Below are positions 1-6,940 of a stretch of 10,454 nucleotides of DNA, one piece after another. A program made the position numbers and the translations under genes. The DNA comes from Balneolaceae bacterium (lineage in GTDB: Bacteria; Bacteroidota; Rhodothermia; Balneolales; Balneolaceae). The first letter of the stretch is position 1. Each line of letters begins with the position of its first letter. The DNA is taken from positions 1 through 10,454 of the forward strand of contig SKWF01000248.1 in assembly GCA_007129085.1 (NCBI GenBank), given 5' to 3'. Under the pieces are notes generated by a model, which was not told where the DNA came from, did not search any database, and saw only the letters and a list, made by a program, of their open reading frames with translations.

Positions 1-2409
1 GAGGGAGATCTATCCATCCGAGGACTTGGCCTGCGGCTTAGCGGCACCGTGGCCGATTGGGGAGAAGGAGCTCCGGAACTCGATCTTCAATTCTCTTCCA
101 GTTCAGATAACTTTGGCGAACTTTTACGACTCGCCCCACCCGAATTTGACGAGCAGCTTGAAGGCCTCGAAACCCGCGGTTCCCTCGTGCTTGAAGGGTC
201 TGTTAATGGACGCTTTACAGAAGATGATCTCCCCCGGTTTGACCTCTATGTAGATGTACGCGATGGCTACCTGCAAAACCCGGATCTGCCCGATGCCATC
301 GAAGATATTGAGCTGGAGATAACTATTAATAACGATCTTGCAACCATCGAGCACTTTCGGGCGCGAGCCGATGAAAATCGAGTTTCTGCTTCCGGATCTA
401 TCGAGCGTCCTCTCGAAGAGGACGGCCTCTTTTCACTGGAATTTGATGGAGATGTGGATCTCGCCACGGTCAGCAACTTCTACCCTATTGAAGAGTTTGG
501 CGTACAACGCCTCGGCGGATTACTGGCAGCAAGCGGAACCGCCAACGGGCGGCTGGATCAACCCGAAGAAGCGTCATTTTCCGGGCAATTTTCCCTTTCC
601 GATGGCTCTTTACAGTATCAAGACGTTCCCAACGCCATTGAGGATATCAACGCGATTATACAAGCAAATCAAGATCGTGTGGTAATTGAAGAGTCCGGGT
701 TAAGGGCTTCAACGAACCGATTTTCGATGTCAGGAAGTGTAGATTACCCGCTGGATGAAGATCGCCTGAATGTAGATCTCACATCGAACCTCGATTTTGA
801 TCTTGCCACCATCAAAGACTTTTACCCTATTGATACCGACACGCTCGATATGCGCGGAAATTTATCTGCAAATGTAACACTTCGTGGAAATCCCGACCCG
901 GACAATCTCGAAAATCTACTCCAGCAAAGTACGTTTGAGCTTCAGAACGGCTATATCGCTCACAAAAGTTTTGGACGGCCGATTGAAGATCTCGTTCTGG
1001 AAGCAGAGGCTACATCAACCCGACTGCAAATTTCCCAGGCGCGATTCCGTACCGGCGAAAACAACCTCGCCATGTCCGGTTCAGTTGCGGATTATCTGAG
1101 CGATGATCCACAGTTTGACCTCTCGTTTGACGGAAATGCACTGCTCGGCGACATCGCAACCTACTACCCATTGGAGCCGTGGATTGAGGAACTGACGGGT
1201 GATGCCGAAATGAGGCTGAATGCACAAGGACCGGCCGGAGATCCGTTTCAAATTCAGCTGAACGGCCGGATGGAGGTCAGTAATGTAAGCGCACGAGGTG
1301 ATTCGCTGCCACTGCCCGTTACCGATTTGCGCGGAATTCTCAACATCACCCCGACTGAGATGAACCTCGAAGATTTTTATATGAATTACGGGTCATCCGA
1401 TATTGTCCTCGAAGGGACCCTCGAGAACTATCTAGGATTTCTGCAAGAGCATGAAGATACGTCCACCATGCCGGCTATTTCGGGATCGTACAGAAGCGAT
1501 CTCCTCGACATGGATGAAATGATTGACTGGGATGAAGAGGCCGATCCTAACGAGCCGATTCCCATTGAGCTGCCAAACCTCACATCTGTGGTAACTGCAG
1601 AAATTGGGGAGCTGATATTTTTCGGTATCTCCATAACCGACATCACAGGCCAGGGACGCACCACTCCCGATCAAATCTTCATGGAAGATGCCCGCGCTAC
1701 AATGTTTGATGGCACCGCTACGGGCGAAATGGAGTGGAATGTTCCGCGGCCCGATCGGTCGGATATTACGTTTAACGGAGAACTCAGCGAACTTACGGCA
1801 AGCGCCTTTTTCCGCGAAACCGGCTTCCTAGGCGAAGACAGCAACTTCCACGAATATATATCCGGTGATTTCAGCACGGAAATCCGATATTTCTCCGAAC
1901 TCGATGAAACCGTAACGCCCGATATGACCACCACAGATGCCGAAGGAAATTTTGGAATGACCCGAGCCAGCCTCAATAACCACCCGATTCAGGAGCGCGT
2001 TGCCGATCTGTTTCGGGCTGATGAACTTCGACGCGTAAATCTGGATGAATGGAACGCAAACTTTACGATTCAAGACACCGTGCTGACCCTTACCGATTTC
2101 CGTTTAACCAGCGATAACATTGGGCTTGAACTCGAAGGAACACAGCATATGGTTACCGAAGTGTTGGACTTCAAAGCCACCATATTCCTTCCTGAACAGT
2201 TTAAAAGCACCATTGCGAGCGTAATTTCAAACCGTGCGGCGGATGCACTTCAACAGGATGATGGCACTATTGCCGTTCCCCTTTTAATAACCGGTACTTC
2301 CGAAGATCCACGCGTACGGCCCGACAGCAGCATCATCCAGGATATTATTGAGGATACACTCAGAGATGGCGCCCGGGATGCCGTTCGCCGAATTTTTGGT
2401 GGAAATTAA
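1..2409 (+). CDS. AsmA-like envelope protein with tandem repeats, 3' part only
   Basis: The frame is open from base 1 to TAA at 2407-2409, giving 802 visible residues; the true start lies outside the window, so the GTG at 49 is internal. The sequence is rich in beta-prone, acidic repeats. Units begin near visible residues 88, 201, 316 and 428 (spacing 113, 115, 112), with the tail of an earlier unit before residue 88. Each has a GY/GSLQ-like opening, an IEDI-like stretch, a SGSV-like strand and, in the first two, a DLAT...FYPI motif. The C-terminus (about residues 720-802) has the VPLLITGTSEDP-type ending of AsmA-like C-terminal regions. AsmA/TamB relatives form long lipid-carrying beta grooves in the envelope; that role is inferred here. 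No membrane segment is visible, and the N-terminal anchor would be upstream. Another repeat-rich envelope protein is possible. lgt follows on the same strand after 132 bp. Confidence 0.8.
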   Translation, partial: EGDLSIRGLGLRLSGTVADWGEGAPELDLQFSSSSDNFGELLRLAPPEFDEQLEGLETRGSLVLEGSVNGRFTEDDLPRFDLYVDVRDGYLQNPDLPDAIEDIELEITINNDLATIEHFRARADENRVSASGSIERPLEEDGLFSLEFDGDVDLATVSNFYPIEEFGVQRLGGLLAASGTANGRLDQPEEASFSGQFSLSDGSLQYQDVPNAIEDINAIIQANQDRVVIEESGLRASTNRFSMSGSVDYPLDEDRLNVDLTSNLDFDLATIKDFYPIDTDTLDMRGNLSANVTLRGNPDPDNLENLLQQSTFELQNGYIAHKSFGRPIEDLVLEAEATSTRLQISQARFRTGENNLAMSGSVADYLSDDPQFDLSFDGNALLGDIATYYPLEPWIEELTGDAEMRLNAQGPAGDPFQIQLNGRMEVSNVSARGDSLPLPVTDLRGILNITPTEMNLEDFYMNYGSSDIVLEGTLENYLGFLQEHEDTSTMPAISGSYRSDLLDMDEMIDWDEEADPNEPIPIELPNLTSVVTAEIGELIFFGISITDITGQGRTTPDQIFMEDARATMFDGTATGEMEWNVPRPDRSDITFNGELSELTASAFFRETGFLGEDSNFHEYISGDFSTEIRYFSELDETVTPDMTTTDAEGNFGMTRASLNNHPIQERVADLFRADELRRVNLDEWNANFTIQDTVLTLTDFRLTSDNIGLELEGTQHMVTEVLDFKATIFLPEQFKSTIASVISNRAADALQQDDGTIAVPLLITGTSEDPRVRPDSSIIQDIIEDTLRDGARDAVRRIFGGN
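262..1281 (+). repeat. Three tandem ~113-residue protein repeats inside the AsmA-like gene
   Basis: The units run 262-600, 601-945 and 946-1281 in the reading frame. They open with DGYLQ, DGSLQ and NGYIA. Each continues with AIEDIE/AIEDIN/PIEDLV, then ASGSI/MSGSV/MSGSV, then DLATVSNFYPIE/DLATIKDFYPID/LGDIATYYPLE. A more diverged unit starts near 1282, and the remnant LRLSGTV...LLRLAPPEF before 262 is the tail of an earlier one. The similarity shows at protein level but little at DNA level, so the duplication is old. Confidence 0.75.
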
Positions 2410-2418
2410 ACAACTTTT

Positions 2419-2454
2419 CCCTGCACTTTTCTGTATACCACGAATAGTGCAGGG
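2419..2454 (+). terminator. Hairpin after the AsmA-like gene, possible terminator
   Basis: CCCTGCACT (2419-2427) pairs perfectly with AGTGCAGGG (2446-2454) across an 18-base loop, beginning 10 bases after the stop codon. A pyrimidine-rich stretch (CTTTCCTCCTTTCC) follows instead of a pure T run. This makes it a plausible but not textbook intrinsic terminator, and it would separate this gene from lgt. Confidence 0.5.
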
Positions 2455-2541
2455 CTTTCCTCCTTTCCACTTCATCAAATAACCAAAGCAGTTTCCTCAT
2501 CTGTTTTGTATTTTGGATCTGAATTTTTCAAATCATTATCT

Positions 2542-3567
2542 ATGGACAACAATTATATCACCTGGGGACCCGACCCCGTCATATTTACCATCCCCCAATT
2601 TGAACTACCTATTCCCATCTCCATTTTTGGGCTGATTCTTGCAGCGATCCTTTTCTATTTCGGGCTGCAAAAATTAAAAGCAGATGCTCCCAAAAATGAA
2701 TCCCCCGCTGAATGGAAAGGCTGGGCATTAGCCATAGGAGCATTTATTGTAGGTCAACTGCCATTTTTACTTATTCAATCACCATCACTCGAAAATATTG
2801 GCCCTATTGAGCCCCGTTGGTACGGCTTGATGTTCGCTTGTGCTTTTATATTCGGCTATCTGATCACATCAAAAATGTACAGCCACGCCGGACGAACCCA
2901 GCAAGAGCTCGACCGGCTCCTGATTTATGTACTTATCGCCACGGTGATTGGTGCACGCTTGGGACACGTCATGTTTTACAACCCCGATTTTTATCTGCGA
3001 AATATTCACCTGATACCACAGGTTTGGACCGGTGGACTTGCAAGCCATGGAGCGGCAATCGGTATTATTATAGCGATGTACTTGTACGTTCGTAAAACGA
3101 AAAAAATGACCTTTTTCTGGCTTGCTGATCGAGTTGTTCCCGGAGTGGCTATCGGAGGAATGTTTATCCGAATCGGTAATTTTATGAATTCCGAAATACT
3201 GGGGCGCGAGACCGATCTGCCATGGGCCGTTGTTTTTGAAATCGCCCCCTCACTCGAAGCTGCTGAGCGGATGATTCCCCGGCACCCTTCCATGCTGTAT
3301 GAATCGCTGCTCTGTATTATTGTTTTAGCTGTGCTCTGGTTTATCTACAAAAAATATCAAAACCGCCCACCTGAAGGCTCTCTATTTGCAACCTTCCTGG
3401 TCATGCTTTTCACCGGACGATTCCTGATCGAATTTACCAAACTGCACCACTCAGAGTTTGAAGCAAGCTGGGCGCTGAATATGGGGCAATGGCTCAGTAT
3501 TCCGCTCGTAGCTTACGGAATTTGGGTACTTGTGAAACAGGTTGATTGGAGTAAACAGGGGAAGTAG
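2542..3567 (+). CDS. lgt: Prolipoprotein diacylglyceryl transferase
   Basis: Lgt is an inner-membrane enzyme that moves a diacylglyceryl group from phosphatidylglycerol to the lipobox Cys of prolipoproteins, the first step of lipoprotein maturation. The 341-residue product has the family motifs in order: DPVIF (11-15), RWYGLM (92-97), GARLGH...FYN, WTGGLASHGAAIG with H169, RIGNFMNSE with R210, RHPSMLYE (247-254) and GRFLIEF with R293, then the MGQWLSIP C-terminal segment. By alignment from memory, Y94, H169, R210 and R293 match functionally important residues of E. coli Lgt (Y26, H103, R143, R239). ATG at 2542 is preferred over the in-frame TTG at 2506, because the Lgt-like sequence ITWGPDPVIF starts just after it. 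The oddity is about 70 extra residues between DPVIF and RWYGLM, holding two hydrophobic segments (about 24-43 and 60-79). No Shine-Dalgarno sequence is visible. Confidence 0.95.
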   Translation: MDNNYITWGPDPVIFTIPQFELPIPISIFGLILAAILFYFGLQKLKADAPKNESPAEWKGWALAIGAFIVGQLPFLLIQSPSLENIGPIEPRWYGLMFACAFIFGYLITSKMYSHAGRTQQELDRLLIYVLIATVIGARLGHVMFYNPDFYLRNIHLIPQVWTGGLASHGAAIGIIIAMYLYVRKTKKMTFFWLADRVVPGVAIGGMFIRIGNFMNSEILGRETDLPWAVVFEIAPSLEAAERMIPRHPSMLYESLLCIIVLAVLWFIYKKYQNRPPEGSLFATFLVMLFTGRFLIEFTKLHHSEFEASWALNMGQWLSIPLVAYGIWVLVKQVDWSKQGK

Positions 3568-3603
3568 GAGTTGAAGAAAAACTCCAAGGTTTACCAAAAA
3601 AGG

Positions 3604-3690
3604 GTGTCATCCCGCACCTGTCTACCGAAGCGCCAGCGCAGGCAGGCTTGATCCCTTGTGCTGAATTTGTTTCAGTGCGGCATCTTCTAC
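3604..3690. repeat. REP-like nested palindromic element
   Basis: CCGCAC (3612-3617) pairs with GTGCGG (3675-3680) and encloses two further hairpins. One is CCTGTC...GGCAGG (3617-3622 with 3641-3646), containing a GCGC/GCGC core. The other is CTGAA...TTCAG (3661-3665 with 3671-3675). The flanks GTCATCCCGCAC and GCATCTTC resemble short extragenic repeats common in Bacteroidota-type genomes (recognised from memory). It looks like one element interrupted by parts of others. Confidence 0.55.
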
Positions 3691-3742
3691 AGTAGATCAA
3701 CGGTAATTATCACCCAGTTGATGGACTAATTTTCAATACGGT

Positions 3743-3868
3743 GGTGTTGCCCCCTCTTGTATTCTCCCCCACCCGCGGGGGAGAAATACCAATTAGATTA
3801 AAAATCATAAGCCCCTCCCTGTTTCGTTCTTTTGCGAAATGGGGAGGGGTTTGGGGTGGGGCAAAACC
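3743..3868. repeat. Three-armed palindromic element, about 126 bp
   Basis: The ends GGTGTTGCCCC (3743-3753) and GGGGCAAAACC (3858-3868) are complementary at 10 of 11 positions. Inside lie two strong hairpins. TTCTCCCCC (3762-3770) pairs with GGGGGAGAA (3777-3785) over a 6-base loop. A stem of about 15-16 bp joins 3812-3827 to 3834-3849, with a few G-T pairs and a 6-base loop. Together they would fold as a cloverleaf-like structure in RNA or single-stranded DNA. There is no transposase, so a non-autonomous repeat is likely. Confidence 0.6.
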
Positions 3869-3899
3869 GCTACGGCACCATGTCGCTGAGGGTTATGTA

Positions 3900-3955
3900 C
3901 AACGGGCAGTGAGCGAAGCCATCCCGACGGCTTTTGATTCGGAGCTTGCCCGTTG
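3900..3955. repeat. Nested inverted repeat, 56 bp
   Basis: CAACGGGCA (3900-3908) is perfectly complementary to TGCCCGTTG (3947-3955). An inner hairpin AAGCC (3916-3920) with GGCTT (3929-3933) sits between them. There is no T run on either side, so a repeat or structural element fits better than a simple terminator. Confidence 0.55.
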
Positions 3956-3994
3956 ATTTGTTTGAAGTTTAATGCAAAAGAATCTACTTCCATT

Positions 3995-4013
3995 CCCGGG
4001 CAAGCTGCCCGGG
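3995..4013. repeat. Perfect short-loop hairpin
   Basis: CCCGGGCA (3995-4002) and TGCCCGGG (4006-4013) form a perfect 8-bp GC-rich stem around a 3-base loop. It is followed at once by the 8-bp tandem repeat. Confidence 0.6.
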
Positions 4014-4036
4014 GTACCTGGGTACCTGGGTACGTG
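4013..4036. repeat. Tandem 8-bp repeat, three copies
   Basis: GGTACCTG occurs at 4013-4020 and 4021-4028, with a one-base variant GGTACGTG at 4029-4036. The unit contains the self-complementary GGTACC, so copy number could vary by slippage. Confidence 0.7.
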
Positions 4037-4133
4037 TACAATTTTAGCAAGTAACATAAATTCCCCAGCGTCCCCGCACCACTGCGGTTCATCACGAACT
4101 TCCCCAAATAAAGGATAACCAATAACGAAGGAG

Positions 4134-4232
4134 ACCCCGCATCTCCGCTCTACTTCGTACCTGCAGGCAGAAGTATATCCAACTTGTTGCTATCCATCAG
4201 AGAAGTTTCGACACACAGGCGTGCGGGGTGAC
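4134..4232. repeat. REP-like element with 8-bp inverted ends
   Basis: ACCCCGCA (4134-4141) is complementary to TGCGGGGT (4222-4229). The right end, GTGCGGGGTGAC (4221-4232), read on the other strand is GTCACCCCGCAC. That differs by one base from GTCATCCCGCAC at 3606-3617. The two elements therefore look like relatives in opposite orientation flanking the palindrome cluster. Confidence 0.5.
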
Positions 4233-4348
4233 GCCTTGGTGGTCACTAGGTTGAAAATAAATTTAGAGACATGACAATTTTAATGATGATAGTCCTTTTC
4301 TCACGCCCTTTTGAACAGTCTTAGGTCTATTATTAGACTAAACTATTC

Positions 4349-5359
4349 CTAAAACATAAACTGGAAATTTCCACTCAGTCCAAAGCTCTCCCCGTCTTCG
4401 TGGAAATCAGCCAGTGCATTTATCTGCAGGGTGATAACTGATGTTGCAAAGTGGTTCCAGCCCAGAACAAAACGGTTGGAGTTAGAATCCGTAACGTCGT
4501 ATGAGAGGTGATCCCAGCGACCCACAACTTCATTTTGGTCGTTAATTTTGTTTCCAAGTGTGGCATACATTCCGGTGATCCGCTCGTTGGCTACCGACCC
4601 CTCTTCAAAACTGGTTTCCAGAAATTCAAACGTTCCAAACCACACATCAGAATCGAAGGTAGCGTACGCACCGTAAATCAGCCGATCTGTTGCGGTGATA
4701 CCCGTATTTCCAACAGCATGATCTTCGGTGTTGTTGATGGCACCATTTGCCCCGATATACAGAGATTTGCTGCCGCCAAGATCAGCGGTGTACCCCAGTT
4801 TTGCCAGGTACATAAAGTAGCCGTCGTTATTTCTATCAAAACCCTGCCCATTAAACATGGAGAGATTGTAATCGAAATTACCGAGATCACCTTTTGCCGA
4901 TACACCAATTTCACGAACGTTATTCAGGGTACCCACCAATCGAGCACGGTTAATCACATCCGTAGCGCCGGGGTTCGGTTGCAGGTCGAGTGCGATATCC
5001 GGCTTTTGGATACCTGCTACAATTTCAAACTCTTCGGCAAATTCGTAGCCGACGTTAATATCGAGCAGACTGAAATCGCGGGAAAAATCCATCTGGAAAA
5101 AGTAGTTAAAGTTGTTATCCAAATCGCCGTGCATAATTAACAAACCGTTTCCAAAACCGAAGCTTCGTCCACCGTTAAAGTCATCATTTTCGAATGAAAA
5201 GTTTGCCCGCGATTGTAAAAGCAGACTCACATTAAACGACTCATTTTTGAGCAAGTTCGTCATCTCATCAGTCAACGGTTCATCCGACTGAGCAAATAGA
5301 TTTGAGAATGAAAATATAGTTAGTGTAACAAGTAGTAATAGGGACTTCAAATAGGCCAT
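4349..5359 (-). CDS. Outer-membrane porin, OprO/OprP-like (copy 1)
   Basis: This is a 336-residue protein with a signal peptide (MAYLK, then a hydrophobic run to SNLFA, likely cleaved before QSDEP). The rest alternates like a beta barrel and ends in NFQFMF, a terminal Phe suited to recognition by the BAM complex. The internal stretch AGIQKPDIALDL...DVINRARLVGT, then REIGVSAKG and a FNGQGF turn, matches the layout of phosphate-selective porin O/P family proteins (GQ.K.P...ERS, then R..G...NG). Solute specificity cannot be read; 'phosphate-selective' is a family name only. It is a paralogue of the porin at 5753-6775. The two share EPLTDEMT.LLK after the signal peptide, ESFGLSGNFQF at the end, and more than half of residues by eye. 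AAGG lies 4 bases before the ATG. Transcription is probably independent of the other copy, because a terminator lies between them. Confidence 0.82.
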   Translation of the reverse strand: MAYLKSLLLLVTLTIFSFSNLFAQSDEPLTDEMTNLLKNESFNVSLLLQSRANFSFENDDFNGGRSFGFGNGLLIMHGDLDNNFNYFFQMDFSRDFSLLDINVGYEFAEEFEIVAGIQKPDIALDLQPNPGATDVINRARLVGTLNNVREIGVSAKGDLGNFDYNLSMFNGQGFDRNNDGYFMYLAKLGYTADLGGSKSLYIGANGAINNTEDHAVGNTGITATDRLIYGAYATFDSDVWFGTFEFLETSFEEGSVANERITGMYATLGNKINDQNEVVGRWDHLSYDVTDSNSNRFVLGWNHFATSVITLQINALADFHEDGESFGLSGNFQFMF

Positions 5360-5376
5360 TTTACCTTATTAATTCT

Positions 5377-5389
5377 TCTAAAATTTATA
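5377..5389 (-). promoter_or_regulatory. AT-rich motif shared by both porin leaders
   Basis: Read on the minus strand this is TATAAATTTTAGA, 17 bases before the ATG of the first porin. The second porin has TATAAATTCTAAA (6788-6800), 12 bases before its ATG, with 11 of 13 bases the same. It could be a -7-type promoter element with a very short leader, or an A/T-rich stretch that helps translation start where no Shine-Dalgarno is used. It could also simply be inherited from the gene duplication. Confidence 0.3.
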
Positions 5390-5653
5390 TTTCGGTTAAA
5401 TTAAATCGTTTCGTTGCATCCCTTTTTAAGCGGAGAAATTCCTTTGAGAGCATTTTTTGTTGTCTGTCTGTAGATTTTTGGAACTCCCATGTAAAAATAC
5501 ATCCGCCGGGAAAGCAGCCATGAAGGTAAATAATATCAACCACACCTTCATATTTAATCCCCTGCCTATATGTAGCTATTTTATATTGACTTGTCTGGGG
5601 GACTCTATCCTGCTTGAACCGAAACTCTCCAACCCTCTCTCTTTCATCAAAAT

Positions 5654-5712
5654 AAAAAAAAGCCGCCGGACCGGTTTGATGGAAATCAATCCAACAAACA
5701 GCCCAACGGCTT
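5654..5712 (-). terminator. Terminator of the second porin
   Basis: On the minus strand AAGCCG (5712-5707) pairs with CGGCTT (5665-5660), and the stem is followed directly by a T run (5659-5654), about 40 bases past the stop codon of the porin at 5753. The loop contains its own hairpin: TTGAT/ATCAA (5676-5680 with 5685-5689) plus a flanking GG/CC pair. Position, orientation and T run fit an intrinsic terminator that insulates the first porin gene from read-through. Confidence 0.7.
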
Positions 5713-5752
5713 CTTTGGCAATTATTTCGTTATCGCTTTACATGCTGATGAT

Positions 5753-6775
5753 TTAAAACTGAAACTGGAAATTACCGCTTAGTCCAAAGCTTTCGCCGGC
5801 GTCATCAAATTCTCCAAGAAGATTTACCTGGAAACTAATTACGCTAGTGGCCTGATGATTCCACCCCAGTGTAAACAGGTCAAAATCACGGTCAGCTACA
5901 TCCCAATTTTGATGTTCCCACCTGGCAAGTACTTCATTCTGATCTGAGATTTTATGACCACCCGTTAAATAAAATCCGGTAATCGTTTCGTCCACCAACT
6001 GTCCGGCTGGGGTAAGTCGTGTATCGAAATTGGTGCCAAGCAGCTCAAAAGACCCGAACCAAACATCACTATCGTAATCTGCAAATACTCCATACGCAAT
6101 TCGATCGCTCATAGAGAATAGCCCTGTATTACCCACCGGTTCATTTTGGCTCGTATTTAAGAATCCATTACCACCCACATAAAGTGATTGGTTCCCGCCC
6201 AGATCAATATTATATCCAACTTTTGCCAGGTACATAAAGCGGTCATCATTTCCGAGAGTTCTCAATCCAAATCCATTATAAACAGATACGGTATAATCAA
6301 AATTGTCAACGGTACCCTCAGCACTTATCCCAATTTCACGTGAGTTCAGCATGGTACCAATTAACCGTGCCCTGTTAATGAAATCCGTATCACCGGGGCT
6401 TGGCTGCAGATCTAACCCAATATCCGGTTTCTGGGCTCCGGCTTTAACAGAAAATTGTTCAGAAAATGTATATCCAAGAGCAAGGTCAATCACTGGTCTC
6501 TGCCGCAGAAATTCCATCTGAAACGTATAGTTAAAATTGTTATCCAATTCACCACGGAATGAGAGCCTGCCAACACCTAGTCCAAAACTCCGGCCATTGT
6601 TAAATCCATCTTCAGAAAACGAATAATTAGCGGTTGATTGAAGCAGTATTCCAACATTGAAAGGATCACTTTTAAGCAGATCAGTCATTTCATCGGTGAG
6701 TGGCTCATTGGTTTGAGATAAACCCGATGAAACTGTTAGAAAAATAAAGGTTAGTAGCAGTATTAATTTTTTCAT
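5753..6775 (-). CDS. Outer-membrane porin, OprO/OprP-like (copy 2)
   Basis: This 340-residue paralogue of the porin at 4349-5359 has a signal peptide (MKKLILLLTFIFLTVSSGLS, likely cut before QTNEP). The beta-barrel body ends in NFQFQF. The family stretch is again present: AGAQKPDIGLDL...DFINRARLIGT, REIGISAEG and a YNGFGL turn. Differences from the other copy cluster where extracellular loops are expected. Examples are the four-residue insertion near DTRLTPAGQLVDE and the changed stretch after the FNG/YNG turn. That pattern would fit different solute preferences of the two channels (inference). The ATG at 6773-6775 has no clear Shine-Dalgarno. It is divergent from the hexose-phosphate mutase gene, sharing a 165-bp upstream region. 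Confidence 0.82.
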   Translation of the reverse strand: MKKLILLLTFIFLTVSSGLSQTNEPLTDEMTDLLKSDPFNVGILLQSTANYSFSEDGFNNGRSFGLGVGRLSFRGELDNNFNYTFQMEFLRQRPVIDLALGYTFSEQFSVKAGAQKPDIGLDLQPSPGDTDFINRARLIGTMLNSREIGISAEGTVDNFDYTVSVYNGFGLRTLGNDDRFMYLAKVGYNIDLGGNQSLYVGGNGFLNTSQNEPVGNTGLFSMSDRIAYGVFADYDSDVWFGSFELLGTNFDTRLTPAGQLVDETITGFYLTGGHKISDQNEVLARWEHQNWDVADRDFDLFTLGWNHQATSVISFQVNLLGEFDDAGESFGLSGNFQFQF

Positions 6776-6940
6776 GATTGAGAATGATTTAGAATTTATA
6801 AGGTACTTTGTATTTATACCAAGACAGTAAAACTGTTATCCTACCTGCTATGTTCCAATCTTTTACGGCCTTCTTGTTAGAAATAGAGTTGAGCTTATCG
6901 TACATTTACAGAAACATCAAATAACAAATAGAGAGCATTT
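6776..6940. promoter_or_regulatory. Divergent control region, porin and mutase
   Basis: Both promoters must lie here or further inside neighbouring genes. The porin side has the TATAAATTCTAAA motif (6788-6800, minus strand). A 13-bp palindrome ACAGT-AAA-ACTGT (6824-6836) could be an operator. On the plus strand TACATTTA (6901-6908) matches seven of eight positions of the Bacteroidota -7 element TAnnTTTG. The nearest upstream TTG (6874-6876) is 24 bases away, slightly farther than usual, so the promoter call is weak. Confidence 0.3.

Larger units (their letters stand above)
3568..4348. other. Convergent intergenic region rich in palindromes, no credible gene
   Basis: This 781-bp stretch lies between the 3' ends of lgt (+) and the first porin (-). 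The open frames in it have low-complexity or biased translations without domain features and run through the palindromes, so I call no gene. It holds at least four separate inverted-repeat elements and a short tandem repeat, listed individually. A 6-bp hairpin (GGAGTT 3567-3572 with AACTCC 3580-3585) overlaps the lgt stop codon but lacks a T run. At the far end, 4321-4341 forms a 7-bp stem with a bulged G just past the porin stop. Confidence 0.7.
5360..5752. other. Intergenic region between the two porins
   Basis: This 393-bp stretch has no credible gene. It holds the terminator of the upstream porin (5654-5712) and an 8-bp inverted repeat ATGAAGGT/ACCTTCAT (5520-5527 with 5544-5551). It also holds a small ATGTA/TACAT palindrome (5489-5502) and the AT-rich leader of the downstream porin next to 5359. 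The Bacteroidota promoter pattern (TTTG, about 20 bases, TAnnTTTG) has no full match that I can see. Confidence 0.6.

Noticed and set aside
2506..2541. Earlier TTG start for lgt
   Set aside because: It would add twelve residues before the normal Lgt N-terminus; the ATG at 2542 is a better codon directly before the conserved part.
3741..3956. 71-residue open frame in the convergent intergenic region
   Set aside because: It runs straight through two strong hairpins, its translation is biased by the repeats, and it shows no domain or signal features.
3805..4122. 105-residue minus-strand open frame
   Set aside because: It overlaps several palindromic elements; the composition is dictated by the repeats and no protein family is recognisable.
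3604..4232. CRISPR array or integron-like array
   Set aside because: The repeats differ from one another, are not evenly spaced, and no cas or integrase gene is present in the window.
4508..5140. 210-residue open frame opposite the first porin
   Set aside because: It is fully antisense to a well-supported porin gene and its translation has no family motifs; it looks like a by-product of porin codon use.
5457..5756. 99-residue open frame between the porins
   Set aside because: It spans the inverted repeats and the porin terminator, and the translation has no recognisable features.
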